DNA of 64,000 nucleotides from Jiella pelagia (GCF_026898155.1 NZ_CP114029.1:5126001-5190000), one strand, 5' to 3'. Counted from the first letter of the stretch, positions 41,522 to 51,603 are shown. The notes: a model not told the origin generated them from the sequence alone. Program-made: numbers and translations.

Positions 41522-42967
41522 ATGGCAATGCAGATCATCGTAGCCGACGACGACGCCGCCATCCGTACGGTCGTCTCCCAGGCCCTGATGCGGGCCGGCT
41601 TCGAAGTGCGTGTGACGTCGAACATCGCCACCATGTGGCGGTGGATCTCGGCGGGTGACGGAGACCTCGTCATCACCGACGTGTTGATGCCCGACGGCAA
41701 CGCCTTCGACACCCTGCCGAAGATCAAGAACTCTCGTCCCGACCTGCCGGTCGTTGTGATGAGCGCCCAGAACACCTTCATGACGGCGATCAAGGCGTCG
41801 GAAAAGGGCGCCTACGACTACATCCCGAAGCCCTTTGACCTGACGGAACTCGTTTCGATCGTCCGTCGGGCGCTGTCCGAGCCGAAGCAGGGCGCGAGGG
41901 TCGCCGCACCCGACGACATGCAGGAAGCGATGCCGCTGGTCGGCCGCTCGCCCGCCATGCAGGATATCTACCGGGCGCTGGCGCGGATGATGCAGACCGA
42001 TCTGACGGTGACGATCACCGGCGAATCCGGCACCGGCAAGGAACTCGTCGCCCGGGCGCTGCACGACTATGGCCGCCGGCGAAAGGGACCGTTCGTCGCC
42101 ATCAACATGGCGGCGATCCCGCGCGACCTGATCGAATCAGAGCTGTTCGGCCATGAGAAGGGCGCTTTCACCGGCGCCCAGGCCCGTACCAGCGGACGCT
42201 TCGAACAGGCCGAGGGCGGCACGCTCTTCCTCGACGAGATCGGCGACATGCCCATGGAGGCGCAGACGCGGCTCCTGCGCGTGCTGCAGCAGGGTGAATA
42301 CACCATCGTCGGCGGCCGCACGCCGATCGCCACCGACGTGCGGATCGTCGCCGCCACCAACAAGGACCTGCGCCAGCTGATCGCTCGAGGCCTGTTCCGC
42401 GAAGACCTGTTCTACCGCCTGAACGTCGTGCCACTGCGCCTGCCGCCGCTGCGCGAGCGCATCGAGGACCTGCCGGATCTGGCGCGGCATTTCTTCGTCG
42501 TCGCCGAGTCCGAAGGGCTGCCGCGCAAGACCCTCAGCCAGGGCGCGCTCGACGTCATGCGGCGCTATGGCTGGCCCGGCAATGTGCGCGAGCTCGAAAA
42601 CCTCATCCGCAGGCTCGCCGCGCTCTACCCGCAGGACGAGATTTCCGGCGAGATCGTCGAGCACGAACTCATCAACGATCCGATCAAGAGCCCGGGAATC
42701 GAGGTCGACGGCAACAAGCCGATCGATCTCAGCGGCTCCGTCGAGCGCTATCTGGCCGAATACTTCTCGTCCTTCGGCGAGGATCTGCCGCCGCCCGGCC
42801 TGCATGGACGCATCCTCCGCGAGGTGGAGTATCCGCTCATTGCGGCGGCTCTCGCGGCCACCCGCGGCAATCAGGTCAAGGCCGCGGATCTTCTCGGCGT
42901 CAATCGCAATACGCTGAGGAAAAAGATCCGCGATCTCGATATTTCCGTCGTCCGGTCGATCCGCTGA
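41522..42967 (+). CDS. ntrC: Nitrogen regulation response regulator NtrC
   Basis: Sigma-54-dependent activator of 481 residues: receiver domain (IIVADDDAAIRTV, phospho-Asp in VITDVLMPDG, KPFDL), AAA+ domain (Walker A GESGTGKELVA, GAFTGA loop in KGAFTGAQARTSG, Walker B LFLDEIGDMP) and a C-terminal Fis-type helix-turn-helix (NQVKAADLLGVNRNTLRKKIRDL). All catalytic features are present. The start at 41522 (MAMQIIVADDD) is preferred over 41480, which overlaps ntrB. It contains one of the three intact GAGCTC sites (42590-42595). Confidence 0.96.
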   Translation: MAMQIIVADDDAAIRTVVSQALMRAGFEVRVTSNIATMWRWISAGDGDLVITDVLMPDGNAFDTLPKIKNSRPDLPVVVMSAQNTFMTAIKASEKGAYDYIPKPFDLTELVSIVRRALSEPKQGARVAAPDDMQEAMPLVGRSPAMQDIYRALARMMQTDLTVTITGESGTGKELVARALHDYGRRRKGPFVAINMAAIPRDLIESELFGHEKGAFTGAQARTSGRFEQAEGGTLFLDEIGDMPMEAQTRLLRVLQQGEYTIVGGRTPIATDVRIVAATNKDLRQLIARGLFREDLFYRLNVVPLRLPPLRERIEDLPDLARHFFVVAESEGLPRKTLSQGALDVMRRYGWPGNVRELENLIRRLAALYPQDEISGEIVEHELINDPIKSPGIEVDGNKPIDLSGSVERYLAEYFSSFGEDLPPPGLHGRILREVEYPLIAAALAATRGNQVKAADLLGVNRNTLRKKIRDLDISVVRSIR

Positions 42968-43006
42968 CTGGCTTTTTTTGGCGCTTCGTTGCAGTTTAGA
43001 CACAAT

Positions 43007-43026
43007 CCGTTGCTTTGTGGCAACGG
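43007..43026 (+). other. Hairpin in the ntrC-ntrY gap
   Basis: CCGTTGC and GCAACGG form a 7-base stem with a 6-base loop, 22 bases before the ntrY start, after a T-rich stretch at 42973-42979. It might terminate part of the ntrBC transcript or sit in the ntrY leader. Confidence 0.35.
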
Positions 43027-43048
43027 CAATGAGAACTGTCTTCGAAGC

Positions 43049-45304
43049 ATGACGACACACCCGATCCACGGCGAATCCCAGGTCCCGTTCCTGATGGAAC
43101 GGCGGCGCTTCCTGTTGTTTCCAGGCCTAGTCGCCGTTGCCGGTGCGCTGATCACCGGGGCGATTTCCTTCGTCGTTCTGATGGGCCTGACGCCGATCGA
43201 GCCGACGGATACGATCGTCACCATCGCCACCGTCGTGAATGGCGGCTTCGTGCTGCTGCTGACCGGTCTGATCGGCCGGGAGGTCCTGCGGATGGTGCGA
43301 GCGCGCAGGGAGGGGCGCGCAGCCTCGCGCCTGCACGTGCGGATCGTCGTCCTGTTCTCCATCGTCGCCATCCTGCCGGCGCTGCTCGTCGCCATCGTCG
43401 CCAGTGTGACACTCGATCTCGGCCTCGACCGCTGGTTCGGCATGCGCACCCAGGCGATCGTCGAATCCTCGATCTCAGTGGCGCGGGCCTATGTGAACGA
43501 AAACGCCCGCAACCTGCAGGGCACCACCCTGTCCATGGCCTACGACCTCGATCAGCAGCGCCAGTTGTTCGATCTCGACAGGGTCGGCTTCCAGGAGCTG
43601 ATGACCGAACAGGCGCGGGGCCGCTCGCTCCTCGGAGCCCAGGTCCTGCGCCTCGACGGCCAGCCGGTCCTCAAGGCGGATGTCGATCAGGGCAAACCTC
43701 TGCCCGTTCCACCGACCGATGCCCTGCAGAAGGCGGCAGAGGGCAATCTCGTCTTCATCCCGCCCGGCATCACCAATCTCGTCGGCGCGATCATCCGTCT
43801 GAGGCAGATCCCCGACGCCTATCTCTATACCGTGCGCGCGGTCGATCCCGAGGTGATCACGGCGCTGCGCGAGATGGAGGAGCGCTCGGCCGAATATTCG
43901 AGCCTGAAGGACAACCGCTTCGGTCTGCAGCTCGCCTTCGGCCTGCTCTATCTCGGCATCACGCTGATCGTCCTCTTGTCGGCGATCTGGACCGGCATCG
44001 GGGTGGCCGACCGCCTGGTCCGGCCGATCCGGCTGCTGATCGGCGCGGCCGACGAGGTGTCGGAAGGCAATCTGTCGATTTCAGTGCCGGTGCGCGTTTC
44101 GGACGGCGATGTCGGCTCACTCTCCAACACTTTCAACAACATGATCCTGCAGCTGAGAAGTCAGCGTGCCGAACTAGTCAACGCCAAGGACGTCATCGAC
44201 GAGCGGCGACGCTTTATCGAAGCGGTGCTGTCCGGTGTCACCGCCGGCGTCGTCGGCATCGAGCGCGACGGGACGATCTCGATGGTGAACCCGTCCGCCG
44301 AGCGCATTCTCGCGGTCGCAGCCGACACGGTCACCGGCAACAATCTCACCGAGGCGTTTCCCGAGATCGGGCGGGTTCGACAGGCCGCATCGGCCTCCCG
44401 CCGGCCGGAGCATCAGGAAGAGGTGAAGCTGAAGATCCGCGAGCGCGAGCGGACGCTTGCCATCCGCATCACCTCGTCGGAAGAGAGCGATGGCGACCAC
44501 GCCTCGGTCGTGACGATCGACGACATCACCGATCTCGTCGACGCCCAGCGAACCTCCGCCTGGGCCGACGTCGCCCGGCGCATCGCCCACGAGATCAAGA
44601 ATCCGCTGACCCCCATCCAGCTGTCGGCCGAGCGCATCCGCCGGCGCTACGGCAAGCGGGTCGAGGACGACCGCGAGGTGTTCGACCGCTGCATCGAGAC
44701 GATCGTCCGGCAGGTGTCCGACATCGGCCGCATGGTCGACGAGTTTTCGACCTTCGCCCGCATGCCGAAACCGACGATGGAGCGAATGGACCTGCGCGAC
44801 GCCTTGCGCGAGGCGGTGTTCATGCGCGAAATGGGCGATCACGGAATCGCCTTCAGCGCCGAGATTCCCGATACGCCGATGTTCGGCTCCTACGACATCC
44901 GGCTGCTCTCCCAGGCCTTCGGCAATCTGGTCAAGAACGCAGTCGAATCTCTGGAAGCGACCGAGGGTGTGGAGGGGCGCGTCGCCATCCGGGCGACGAG
45001 GCTTGGCGACGTCTACCGGATCGACATCGTCGACAACGGCCGCGGTTTTCCCAAGGAGAATCGCGATCGGCTGCTGGAGCCCTACATGACGACCCGCGAG
45101 AAGGGGACCGGTCTCGGCCTCGCGATCGTTCGCAAGATCATCGAAGACCACGGTGGCACGATCACCCTCGAGGACGCTCCGGATCAGCCGCAGGGCGCGA
45201 TGGTGCGGATCGTTCTACCGGCAGGCGCCGACCCTTCGGGTGGGAGCCAACCGAACAATACTGATGATGAAAGGATTGGTGAGCCATGGCATCGGACATC
45301 CTGA
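43049..45304 (+). CDS. ntrY: Nitrogen/redox sensor histidine kinase NtrY
   Basis: Membrane sensor kinase of 751 residues. Two or more N-terminal helices (FLLFPGLVAVAGALITGAISFVV, TVVNGGFVLLLTGLIG, VVLFSIVAILPALLVAIVASV) and another near residue 310 flank a periplasmic region; then HAMP (RPIRLLIGAADEVSEGNLSISV), PAS (AVLSGVTAGVVGIERDGTIS), H-box VARRIAHEIKNPLTPIQLSAERI, and ATPase motifs NLVKNAVESL, DNGRGFPKE, GTGLGLAIV. The start at 43049 is chosen for the positively charged, family-like N-terminus. Its end overlaps the ntrX start by 19 bases. Confidence 0.94.
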   Translation: MTTHPIHGESQVPFLMERRRFLLFPGLVAVAGALITGAISFVVLMGLTPIEPTDTIVTIATVVNGGFVLLLTGLIGREVLRMVRARREGRAASRLHVRIVVLFSIVAILPALLVAIVASVTLDLGLDRWFGMRTQAIVESSISVARAYVNENARNLQGTTLSMAYDLDQQRQLFDLDRVGFQELMTEQARGRSLLGAQVLRLDGQPVLKADVDQGKPLPVPPTDALQKAAEGNLVFIPPGITNLVGAIIRLRQIPDAYLYTVRAVDPEVITALREMEERSAEYSSLKDNRFGLQLAFGLLYLGITLIVLLSAIWTGIGVADRLVRPIRLLIGAADEVSEGNLSISVPVRVSDGDVGSLSNTFNNMILQLRSQRAELVNAKDVIDERRRFIEAVLSGVTAGVVGIERDGTISMVNPSAERILAVAADTVTGNNLTEAFPEIGRVRQAASASRRPEHQEEVKLKIRERERTLAIRITSSEESDGDHASVVTIDDITDLVDAQRTSAWADVARRIAHEIKNPLTPIQLSAERIRRRYGKRVEDDREVFDRCIETIVRQVSDIGRMVDEFSTFARMPKPTMERMDLRDALREAVFMREMGDHGIAFSAEIPDTPMFGSYDIRLLSQAFGNLVKNAVESLEATEGVEGRVAIRATRLGDVYRIDIVDNGRGFPKENRDRLLEPYMTTREKGTGLGLAIVRKIIEDHGGTITLEDAPDQPQGAMVRIVLPAGADPSGGSQPNNTDDERIGEPWHRTS

Positions 45305-46651
45305 TCGTCGACGACGAGACCGACATTCGCGAGCTCGTCGCCGGTCTCCTCGAAGACGAGGGCCACGAGACCCGCACGGCCGGCAATTCGGACGCCGCCA
45401 TGCAGGCCTTTACCGACCGCGTGCCGCGTCTGGTCTTCCTCGACATCTGGCTGCAGGGCAGCCGGCTGGACGGGCTCGACCTCCTCGACGTGATCAAGGC
45501 GCAGCACCCGGAGGTGCCGGTCGTGATGATCTCCGGCCACGGCAACATCGAGACCGCCGTCTCGGCGATCAAGCGCGGCGCCTACGACTATATCGAGAAG
45601 CCCTTTAAGGCCGACCGGCTGATCCTGATCGCCGAGCGGGCGCTGGAAAACTCGAAGCTGAAGCGCGAGGTGCTCGAACTGAAGCGGCGCTCGACGGACT
45701 TCGCCGAGCTGATCGGCAAGTCGCAGCCGATGAACCAGCTGCGCAACGTCATCGAGCGGGTCGCCCCGACCAATAGCCGGGTGATGATCCTCGGCGCGTC
45801 CGGCTCCGGCAAGGAGATGGTGGCGCGGGCGATCCACGCGGCCTCGCCGCGCGCCGCCGGGCCGTTCATCGCGCTGAACGCGGCGGCGATCACTCCGGAT
45901 CGGATGGAACTCGAGGCTCTTCGGCAACGAGACGCCGCCTGGCACCGAGCGCAAGATCGGCGCTTTGGAGGAGGCCCATCGCGGCGTCCTCTATCTCGAC
46001 GAGATCGCCGACATGCCGCGCGAGACCCAGAACAAGATCCTGCGGGTTCTGACCGAACAGACGTTCGAGAGGATCGGCGGATCGAAACGGGTGAAGGTCG
46101 ACGTCAGGATCATTTCCTCGACCTCGCAGAACCTCGATTCGCTGATCGCCGAGGGGCTCTTCCGCGAGGACCTGTACCACCGGCTGGCCGTCGTGCCGAT
46201 CCAGGTGCCGCCGCTCGCCGATCGGCGCCAGGACGTGCCGCTACTGATCGAGGCCTTCATGAAGCAGATCGCCGAGCAGACCGGCATCAAGGCAAAGCGG
46301 ATCAGCGACGAGGCGATGGCCGTTCTGCAGTCGAGCGACTGGCCGGGCAACATCCGGCAGTTGCGCAACAATGTCGAGCGGTTGATGATTCTCTCCCGCG
46401 ACGGTGATTCGGAGGATGCGATCACCGCCGACATGCTGCCCAACGAGGTCGGCGACATGCTGCCGCGCACGCCGAGCCAGGCCAACGGCCAGATTCTCGC
46501 GCTGCCGCTGCGCGACGCCCGCGAGGTGTTCGAGAAGGAATATCTGGTCGCCCAGATCAATCGCTTCGGCGGCAACATCTCGCGCACCGCCGAATTCGTC
46601 GGCATGGAGCGCTCGGCGCTGCATCGCAAGCTGAAATCCCTCGGCATTTGA
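45286..46651 (+). CDS. ntrX: Response regulator NtrX (frameshifted; no GAFTGA loop)
   Basis: Partner regulator of NtrY, 454 residues after repair. Receiver domain (ILIVDDETDIREL, Asp in FLDIWLQGS), AAA+ domain with Walker A GASGSGKEMVA and Walker B VLYLDEIADMP, and C-terminal Fis helix (NISRTAEFVGMERSALHRKLKSL). The sigma-54-contacting GAFTGA is replaced by ELFGNETPPGTERKIGALEEAH, as I recall for alphaproteobacterial NtrX, so activation through sigma-54 is doubtful. The frame breaks at 45913-45919, where GAGGCTC stands for GAGCTC. Confidence 0.94.
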
Positions 46652-46706
46652 TGCGCCGATGCGCTAAGCGTGCGCCGCAGGATCGGATGGCGATGGAGCG
46701 GCCGGA

Positions 46707-48083
46707 ATGAAGGTGGTGATCTGCGGCGCGGGGCAGGTGGGCTACGGCATCGCCGAACGGCTCGCCTCCGAACGCAACGACGTGTCGGTGATCGACACCT
46801 CGCGCGCCCTCGTCCAGGCGATCCGCGACAATCTCGACGCCAGGGGCTTCGTCGGCCACGGCGCCCAGCCGGACGTCCTTGCCGAGGCCGGCGCCGAACA
46901 GGCCGACATGATCATCGCCGTGACGCTGCACGACGAGGTCAACATGGTCGCCTGTCAGGTCGCCCATTCGCTGTTCAACGTGCCGACCAAGATCGCCCGC
47001 ATCCGCTCCCAGAGCTATCTGCGGCCGCACTGGCAGGATCTGTTCTCCACCGAGAACATGCCGATCGACGTGATCATCTCGCCCGAGATCGAGGTCGGCG
47101 AGATGGTACTGCGGCGCATCGCCCTGCCGGGCGCGATGGACGCGGTGCGCTTTGCAGACGACAACATCGCCATGGTGGCGATCGAGTGCTCGGAGGACTG
47201 CCCGGTCGTCAACACGCCGCTCGACCAGCTGACCGACCTCTTTCCCGACCTCAACGCCACGGTCGTCGGCATCTGGCGGGGCGACCGGCTGTTCATACCG
47301 GGCTCCAACGACCACATGGTGCCCGGCGACGTCGCCTATGTGGTGGCTGAAAAGACCCATGTGCGCCGCGCCCTGGGACTGTTCGGCCACGAGGAACCGG
47401 AGGCCGGCCGCATCGTCATCGTCGGCGGCGGCAATATCGGCTACTACGTCGCCCAGCAGATCGAGAAGCGCAATTTCGGCGCCAAGATCCGGGTCGTCGA
47501 GGACAATCACGACCGCGCGGTCACGATCGCCGACGGGCTGAAGCGCACGATCGTGCTGCATGGCAGCGGCCTCGACCAGACGATCCTGAAAGAGGCGGAC
47601 ATCGGCACGAGCGACCTCGTCGTCGCGCTTACCAACGACGACAAGGTCAACATCCTGTCGAGCGTCATGGCCAAGCGCCTCGGCTGCAAGGGCAACCTGG
47701 CGCTTCTCAACAATGCCGACTATCAGGGCTTCACCCGGATGCTCGGCATCGACGCCTTCATCAATCCGCGCTCGGTGACGATCTCGCGCGTGCTGCAGCA
47801 CGTTCGGCGAGGGCGCATCCGGGCGGTCCATTCGATACAGAACGGCGTCGCCGAGGTGATCGAGGCCGAGGCACTGGAGACCTCGCCGCTGGTCGGCGAG
47901 CCGCTGCGTGAACTCGACCTGCCGGACAATCTCAGGATCGGCGCAATCTTGAGGAACGGCGTCTACATCAAGCCGACCGGCCAGACGAAGATTCGCGCCA
48001 AGGACAGGGTGGTCATCTTCGCCGCCGCGGCCGCCGTCCGCCACGTCGAACAGATGTTCCGGGTCAGCCTGGAGTTCTTTTGA
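46707..48083 (+). CDS. trkA: Trk potassium transporter NAD-binding subunit TrkA
   Basis: Peripheral regulatory subunit of Trk K+ uptake, 458 residues. It has two tandem RCK units, each with a Rossmann motif: VVICGAGQVGYGIAERLA at the N-terminus and IVIVGGGNIGYYVAQQIE near residue 233, each followed by a TrkA-C domain (EVGEMVLRRIALPGAMDA; SPLVGEPLRELDLPDNLRIG). Typical length. In rhizobia it follows ntrX as here and precedes hfq. Confidence 0.95.
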   Translation: MKVVICGAGQVGYGIAERLASERNDVSVIDTSRALVQAIRDNLDARGFVGHGAQPDVLAEAGAEQADMIIAVTLHDEVNMVACQVAHSLFNVPTKIARIRSQSYLRPHWQDLFSTENMPIDVIISPEIEVGEMVLRRIALPGAMDAVRFADDNIAMVAIECSEDCPVVNTPLDQLTDLFPDLNATVVGIWRGDRLFIPGSNDHMVPGDVAYVVAEKTHVRRALGLFGHEEPEAGRIVIVGGGNIGYYVAQQIEKRNFGAKIRVVEDNHDRAVTIADGLKRTIVLHGSGLDQTILKEADIGTSDLVVALTNDDKVNILSSVMAKRLGCKGNLALLNNADYQGFTRMLGIDAFINPRSVTISRVLQHVRRGRIRAVHSIQNGVAEVIEAEALETSPLVGEPLRELDLPDNLRIGAILRNGVYIKPTGQTKIRAKDRVVIFAAAAAVRHVEQMFRVSLEFF

Positions 48084-48264
48084 GGCGTGACATTCCGGCG
48101 ACACATGCCACTCTCGTGAGCAGGCGCCAAAATCTCGGCACGATTCGCATCGGGCGGGGCTTCGAAGTCGTTCGCGCCTGCGGTATCAATGGGAAAGCGT
48201 CCGCAGCAAACCGGCCGCGATCATCAACCAGGCTGCAGCACAAAGCAAAAAAGGAAATTTCTGC

Positions 48265-48513
48265 ATGCCAGAGCGGCCCCAACATCTTCAGGACCTGTTT
48301 CTCAACACGGTTCGCAAGCAAAAGATTTCACTGACGATTTTTCTGGTCAATGGCGTTAAGCTGACCGGCGTCGTGACATCGTTCGACAATTTCTGCGTCC
48401 TCTTGCGCAGGGACGGCCATTCGCAGCTCGTCTACAAGCATGCGATTTCGACGATCATGCCATCGCAGCCGGTCCAAATGTACGAGGGCGTCGACGAGAG
48501 CGGGAAGGCCTGA
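48265..48513 (+). CDS. hfq: RNA chaperone Hfq
   Basis: Sm-like hexameric RNA chaperone, 82 residues. The Sm1 motif is LQDLFLNTVRKQKISLTIFLVNGVKL and Sm2 is LVYKHAISTIMPSQPV, with the proximal-site QDxFLN start and the KH pair intact. AAGGA lies 10 bases before the ATG. It mediates small RNA-mRNA pairing. The 181-base leader after trkA probably holds its promoter. hflX begins at the base after its stop. Confidence 0.97.
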   Translation: MPERPQHLQDLFLNTVRKQKISLTIFLVNGVKLTGVVTSFDNFCVLLRRDGHSQLVYKHAISTIMPSQPVQMYEGVDESGKA

Positions 48514-49905
48514 TTGGCAGAGTTTCGGGAAAAGGGGCCACGCGGGCCGGTCGATCATCAAAAGGTGCCGACGCGCGCGGCCGTCTTCGTGCCGGTTTTC
48601 AAGCAGCGAACCGAGGCGGACGGCCGCGGCACGCCGGGGCTTGAGGCCGTGCGCCGCAGCGACGAGGCGCGCTTGGCGGAGGCCATCGGCCTTGCGGCGG
48701 CGATCGATCTGGACATCGTTGCCAGCGCCATCGTCACCGGGCAGAAGCCGCAACCCGCCGCGCTCCTCGGCAGCGGCAAGGTCGAGGAGCTGAAGGCGCT
48801 CGTGGCGGCCGAACAGGTCGGCCTCGTCATCATCGATCATCCGCTCACGCCGGTGCAGCAGCGCAACCTGGAAAAAGAGCTCGAGACCAAGGTGCTCGAC
48901 CGCACCGGGCTCATCCTGGAAATCTTTGGCCGCCGGGCCCGCACCAAGGAAGGCCGGCTGCAGGTCGAGTTGGCGCATCTGAATTACCAGCGTGGCCGGC
49001 TCGTGCGCTCCTGGACCCACCTCGAACGCCAGCGCGGCGGCGCAGGCTTCATGGGCGGCCCGGGCGAAACCCAGATCGAGGCCGACCGACGCCAGCTGCA
49101 GGAAAAGATCAAGCGGCTCGAAAAGGAACTCGACCAGGTCCGCCGCACCCGGCAGCTGCACCGGGAAAAGCGCCGCAAGCGCCCGCATCCGATCATCGCT
49201 CTGGTCGGTTACACCAATGCCGGCAAGTCGACGCTGTTCAACCGCCTGACCGGCGCGGATGTGATGGCCAAGGACCTTCTCTTCGCGACGCTCGATCCGA
49301 CGTTGAGAAAGACCGTGCTGCCCCATGGCACCGAGATCCTGTTCTCCGACACGGTCGGTTTCGTCTCGGACCTGCCGACCCATCTCGTCGCCGCCTTCCG
49401 TGCGACGCTGGAAGAGGTGCTGGAAGCCGACCTGATCCTGCATGTCCGCGACGTGTCCGATCCCGACACGCTGGCCCAGGCCGAGGACGTGCGCCGCATT
49501 CTGCGCGACCTCGACGTCGACACCGAGGATGCCGAACACGTCGTCGAGGTCTGGAACAAGATCGACCGGCTCGACGAGGACGAGCGGCACCGGGTTTCCG
49601 CCGCTCGCGCCTCGCTGGCCGAGCAGGGGTCGGCGCATCTCGTCTCGGCCGTGACGGGCGAGGGGACGGACGCGCTTCTCACCGACATTGAGCAGCGCAT
49701 CGCCGGACATCTCACCGGCGTCAGTGTCGACGTCGCGCCAGAGGCGATGAACTTCATCCCCTGGCTCTACGACAACGCCACCGTCACCAAACGCGATGAC
49801 GGCGAGGATGGCGTCGTCCGTCTAAGAGTCAAAATTACAACCCAGGCTCGAGCCAAGCTGCACAGAGTGCAACAGGAAACGTCAGGAATCACAATTGCTT
49901 GGTAA
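48514..49905 (+). CDS. hflX: GTPase HflX
   Basis: Ribosome-associated GTPase of 463 residues that splits stalled ribosomes. An N-terminal HflX domain (GSGKVEELKALV, DRTGLILEIFGRRARTKEGRLQVELA, GGPGETQIEADRR) precedes the G domain with G1 GYTNAGKSTLFNRL, G3 DTVGFVSDLP and G4 NKID. The start is TTG directly abutting the hfq stop; no ATG fits. The last 15 or so residues (HRVQQETSGITIAW) look unlike family C-termini; only 121 bases separate the stop from the insertion element. In relatives mazG usually follows; it is missing here. Confidence 0.93.
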   Translation: MAEFREKGPRGPVDHQKVPTRAAVFVPVFKQRTEADGRGTPGLEAVRRSDEARLAEAIGLAAAIDLDIVASAIVTGQKPQPAALLGSGKVEELKALVAAEQVGLVIIDHPLTPVQQRNLEKELETKVLDRTGLILEIFGRRARTKEGRLQVELAHLNYQRGRLVRSWTHLERQRGGAGFMGGPGETQIEADRRQLQEKIKRLEKELDQVRRTRQLHREKRRKRPHPIIALVGYTNAGKSTLFNRLTGADVMAKDLLFATLDPTLRKTVLPHGTEILFSDTVGFVSDLPTHLVAAFRATLEEVLEADLILHVRDVSDPDTLAQAEDVRRILRDLDVDTEDAEHVVEVWNKIDRLDEDERHRVSAARASLAEQGSAHLVSAVTGEGTDALLTDIEQRIAGHLTGVSVDVAPEAMNFIPWLYDNATVTKRDDGEDGVVRLRVKITTQARAKLHRVQQETSGITIAW

Positions 49906-50020
49906 GATACAGCGCGCGAAAAATGTGAGAGCTATTCTTTCTAACCATTCTACATCAATGATAGCAGTTGCCATCCGATATATGGGGTACCGGGTGGTCA
50001 GAACCTGACAGATGCTACCC

Positions 50021-50026
50021 GATTCA
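50021..50026. repeat. Left target-site duplication GATTCA
   Basis: GATTCA at 50021-50026 is repeated directly at 51598-51603, immediately outside the two terminal inverted repeats of the insertion sequence. Confidence 0.6.
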
Positions 50027-51597
50027 GTCTCCCGTGAAGTATGTCGAAGCCATTGAAATGGCGGGCTGATCAGCTTCAGGGAAGAATTGATTTCTGCCAG
50101 TTTCAGCCGTCTGTGGGCTGAGAAACTTGCAAATTGCGTTGCGGCGGCTGGCGTGATTCCATGGCTTTCGGGTCCATGAATCGGGAGCGTCGGGATGCGT
50201 CCGAAGGAGCGGCGGGACAGCGGGCAGACGGACATGTTCCGGGCCCGGCTCGACCAGATCGTCGACACGAACCACGCTCTCGCCAGGCTCGGCCGGGCGA
50301 TCGACTGGCAATTTCTCGAAGAGCGGCTCGGCGCGGTCTACACGGACGCGCCCGGCCATCCGCCGCTGGCGACCCGGCTGATGGCCGGGCTGGCGATCCT
50401 GAAGGCGATGCACGATTTGTCCGACGAGGCACTGTGCGATCGCTGGCTGGAGAACCCCTATTATCAACTGTTCTGCGGCGAGGAATTCTTCTGCCACAGG
50501 CTGCCCTTCGACCGATCCTCGATGACGCGCTGGCGCCAGCGGATGGGCGAAGAGAGGTTGAACGCGCTTCTGCAGGAGAGCCTCGCCACGGCGACGCGCA
50601 CCGGCGCGGCCAGGCCCGCCGACTTCACCAAGGCCATCGTCGACACGACCGTGCAGCCCAAGGCCGTCGCCCATCCGACCGATGCCAAGCTGATGCAGCG
50701 CTCGCGCGAGCGCCTGGTGCGCTTGGCCAAGACGCTGGGGATCGATCTGCGCCAGTCCTATGAGCGGGTCGGCAAGTTCGCCCTGATCAAGCAGCAGCGT
50801 TACGCCCATGCCAAGCAGTTCAAGCGTGCGAACAAGGCGCTGAGAACCCTCAGGACCTATCTCGGCCGGGTCATCCGCGACATCGTCAGGAAGACCAAGG
50901 GCGACCTGGGCTCGAAGCCGCCACCGCCCATGAGCTGATGCTGGCCCGCAGGGTCCATGCCGGCAACCGCAATCTCAACCCCGTCAGGGGACAGCCGAAA
51001 GACGCCGATCTCAGGGTCTTCAGCCTGCATGCGCCCGAGGTCGAATGCATCGGCAAGGGAAAAGCCCACCGGCCCTACGAGTTCGGCGTCAAGGTCTGCG
51101 TCGCCACCACGCTGAAGCGCTCGAAGGGCGGCCAGTTCGTCACCCATGTCGCGGCGCTGCCCGGGAAACCGTACGACGGGCACACACTGGCCACCGTCAT
51201 TCCCGCCATCGAGCGCCAGGTCGGCGCGACCCTCACGAGGATCATCGCGGACGCCGGCTACAAGGGCCACAACGCCCCTCAAAGCCATCGCCTCAAGGTC
51301 TACACCTCGGGCCAGAAACGCGGCATGACCGAGGCAATCCGCCGCGAGATGCGAAGGCGGGCGGCCGTCGAACCCGTCATCGGGCACCTCAAGGCCGATC
51401 ACCGAATGGGCCGCAATCATCTGGCCCACCGCATCGGCGACGCCGCCAACGCCGTCCTCGCCGCCGTCGGCTACAACTTCCGCCGCATCCTCGCCTGGCT
51501 GAAGCTTTTTGTCGCCTTCATCCAGATTGCGATCATCAGCCTATTCGGCACCCGCCAAACCGCCGCCGCCGCTTAGGGAACATTCTTCACGGGCGAC
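50027..51597 (+). mobile_element. IS5-family insertion sequence, 1571 bp
   Basis: The element is bounded by imperfect inverted repeats: GTCTCCCGTGAAGTATGT at 50027-50044 and, reading inward from 51597 on the minus strand, GTCGCCCGTGAAGAATGT (16 of 18 matching). Both are flanked by the direct repeat GATTCA, a sign of transposition into this site. Inside is one transposase gene split in two frames. It lies 121 bases after hflX at the start of the accessory region that separates hflX from the usual downstream genes. Confidence 0.85.
50195..51576 (+). pseudogene. IS5-family DDE transposase, split into two overlapping frames
   Basis: The first part (50195-50938) carries the N-terminal domain (HPPLATRLMAGLAILKAMHDLSDE, YQLFCGEEFFCH) and the first catalytic Asp in AIVDTTVQPKAVAHPTDA. 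The second (50938-51576) has the second Asp in RIIADAGYKGH and the Glu in AAVEPVIGHLKADHRMGRNHL. The two join if one base is added near 50909-50911 (GGGCTC), giving a 460-residue protein reading LEAATAHELMLARR. The parts overlap as TGATG at 50936-50940, so coupled translation or programmed frameshifting is possible, but an assembly error or mutation is as likely. All three DDE residues are present. Confidence 0.8.
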
Positions 51598-51603
51598 GAT
51601 TCA
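51598..51603. repeat. Right target-site duplication GATTCA
   Basis: Direct copy of the hexamer at 50021-50026, adjoining the right inverted repeat of the insertion sequence. Confidence 0.6.
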
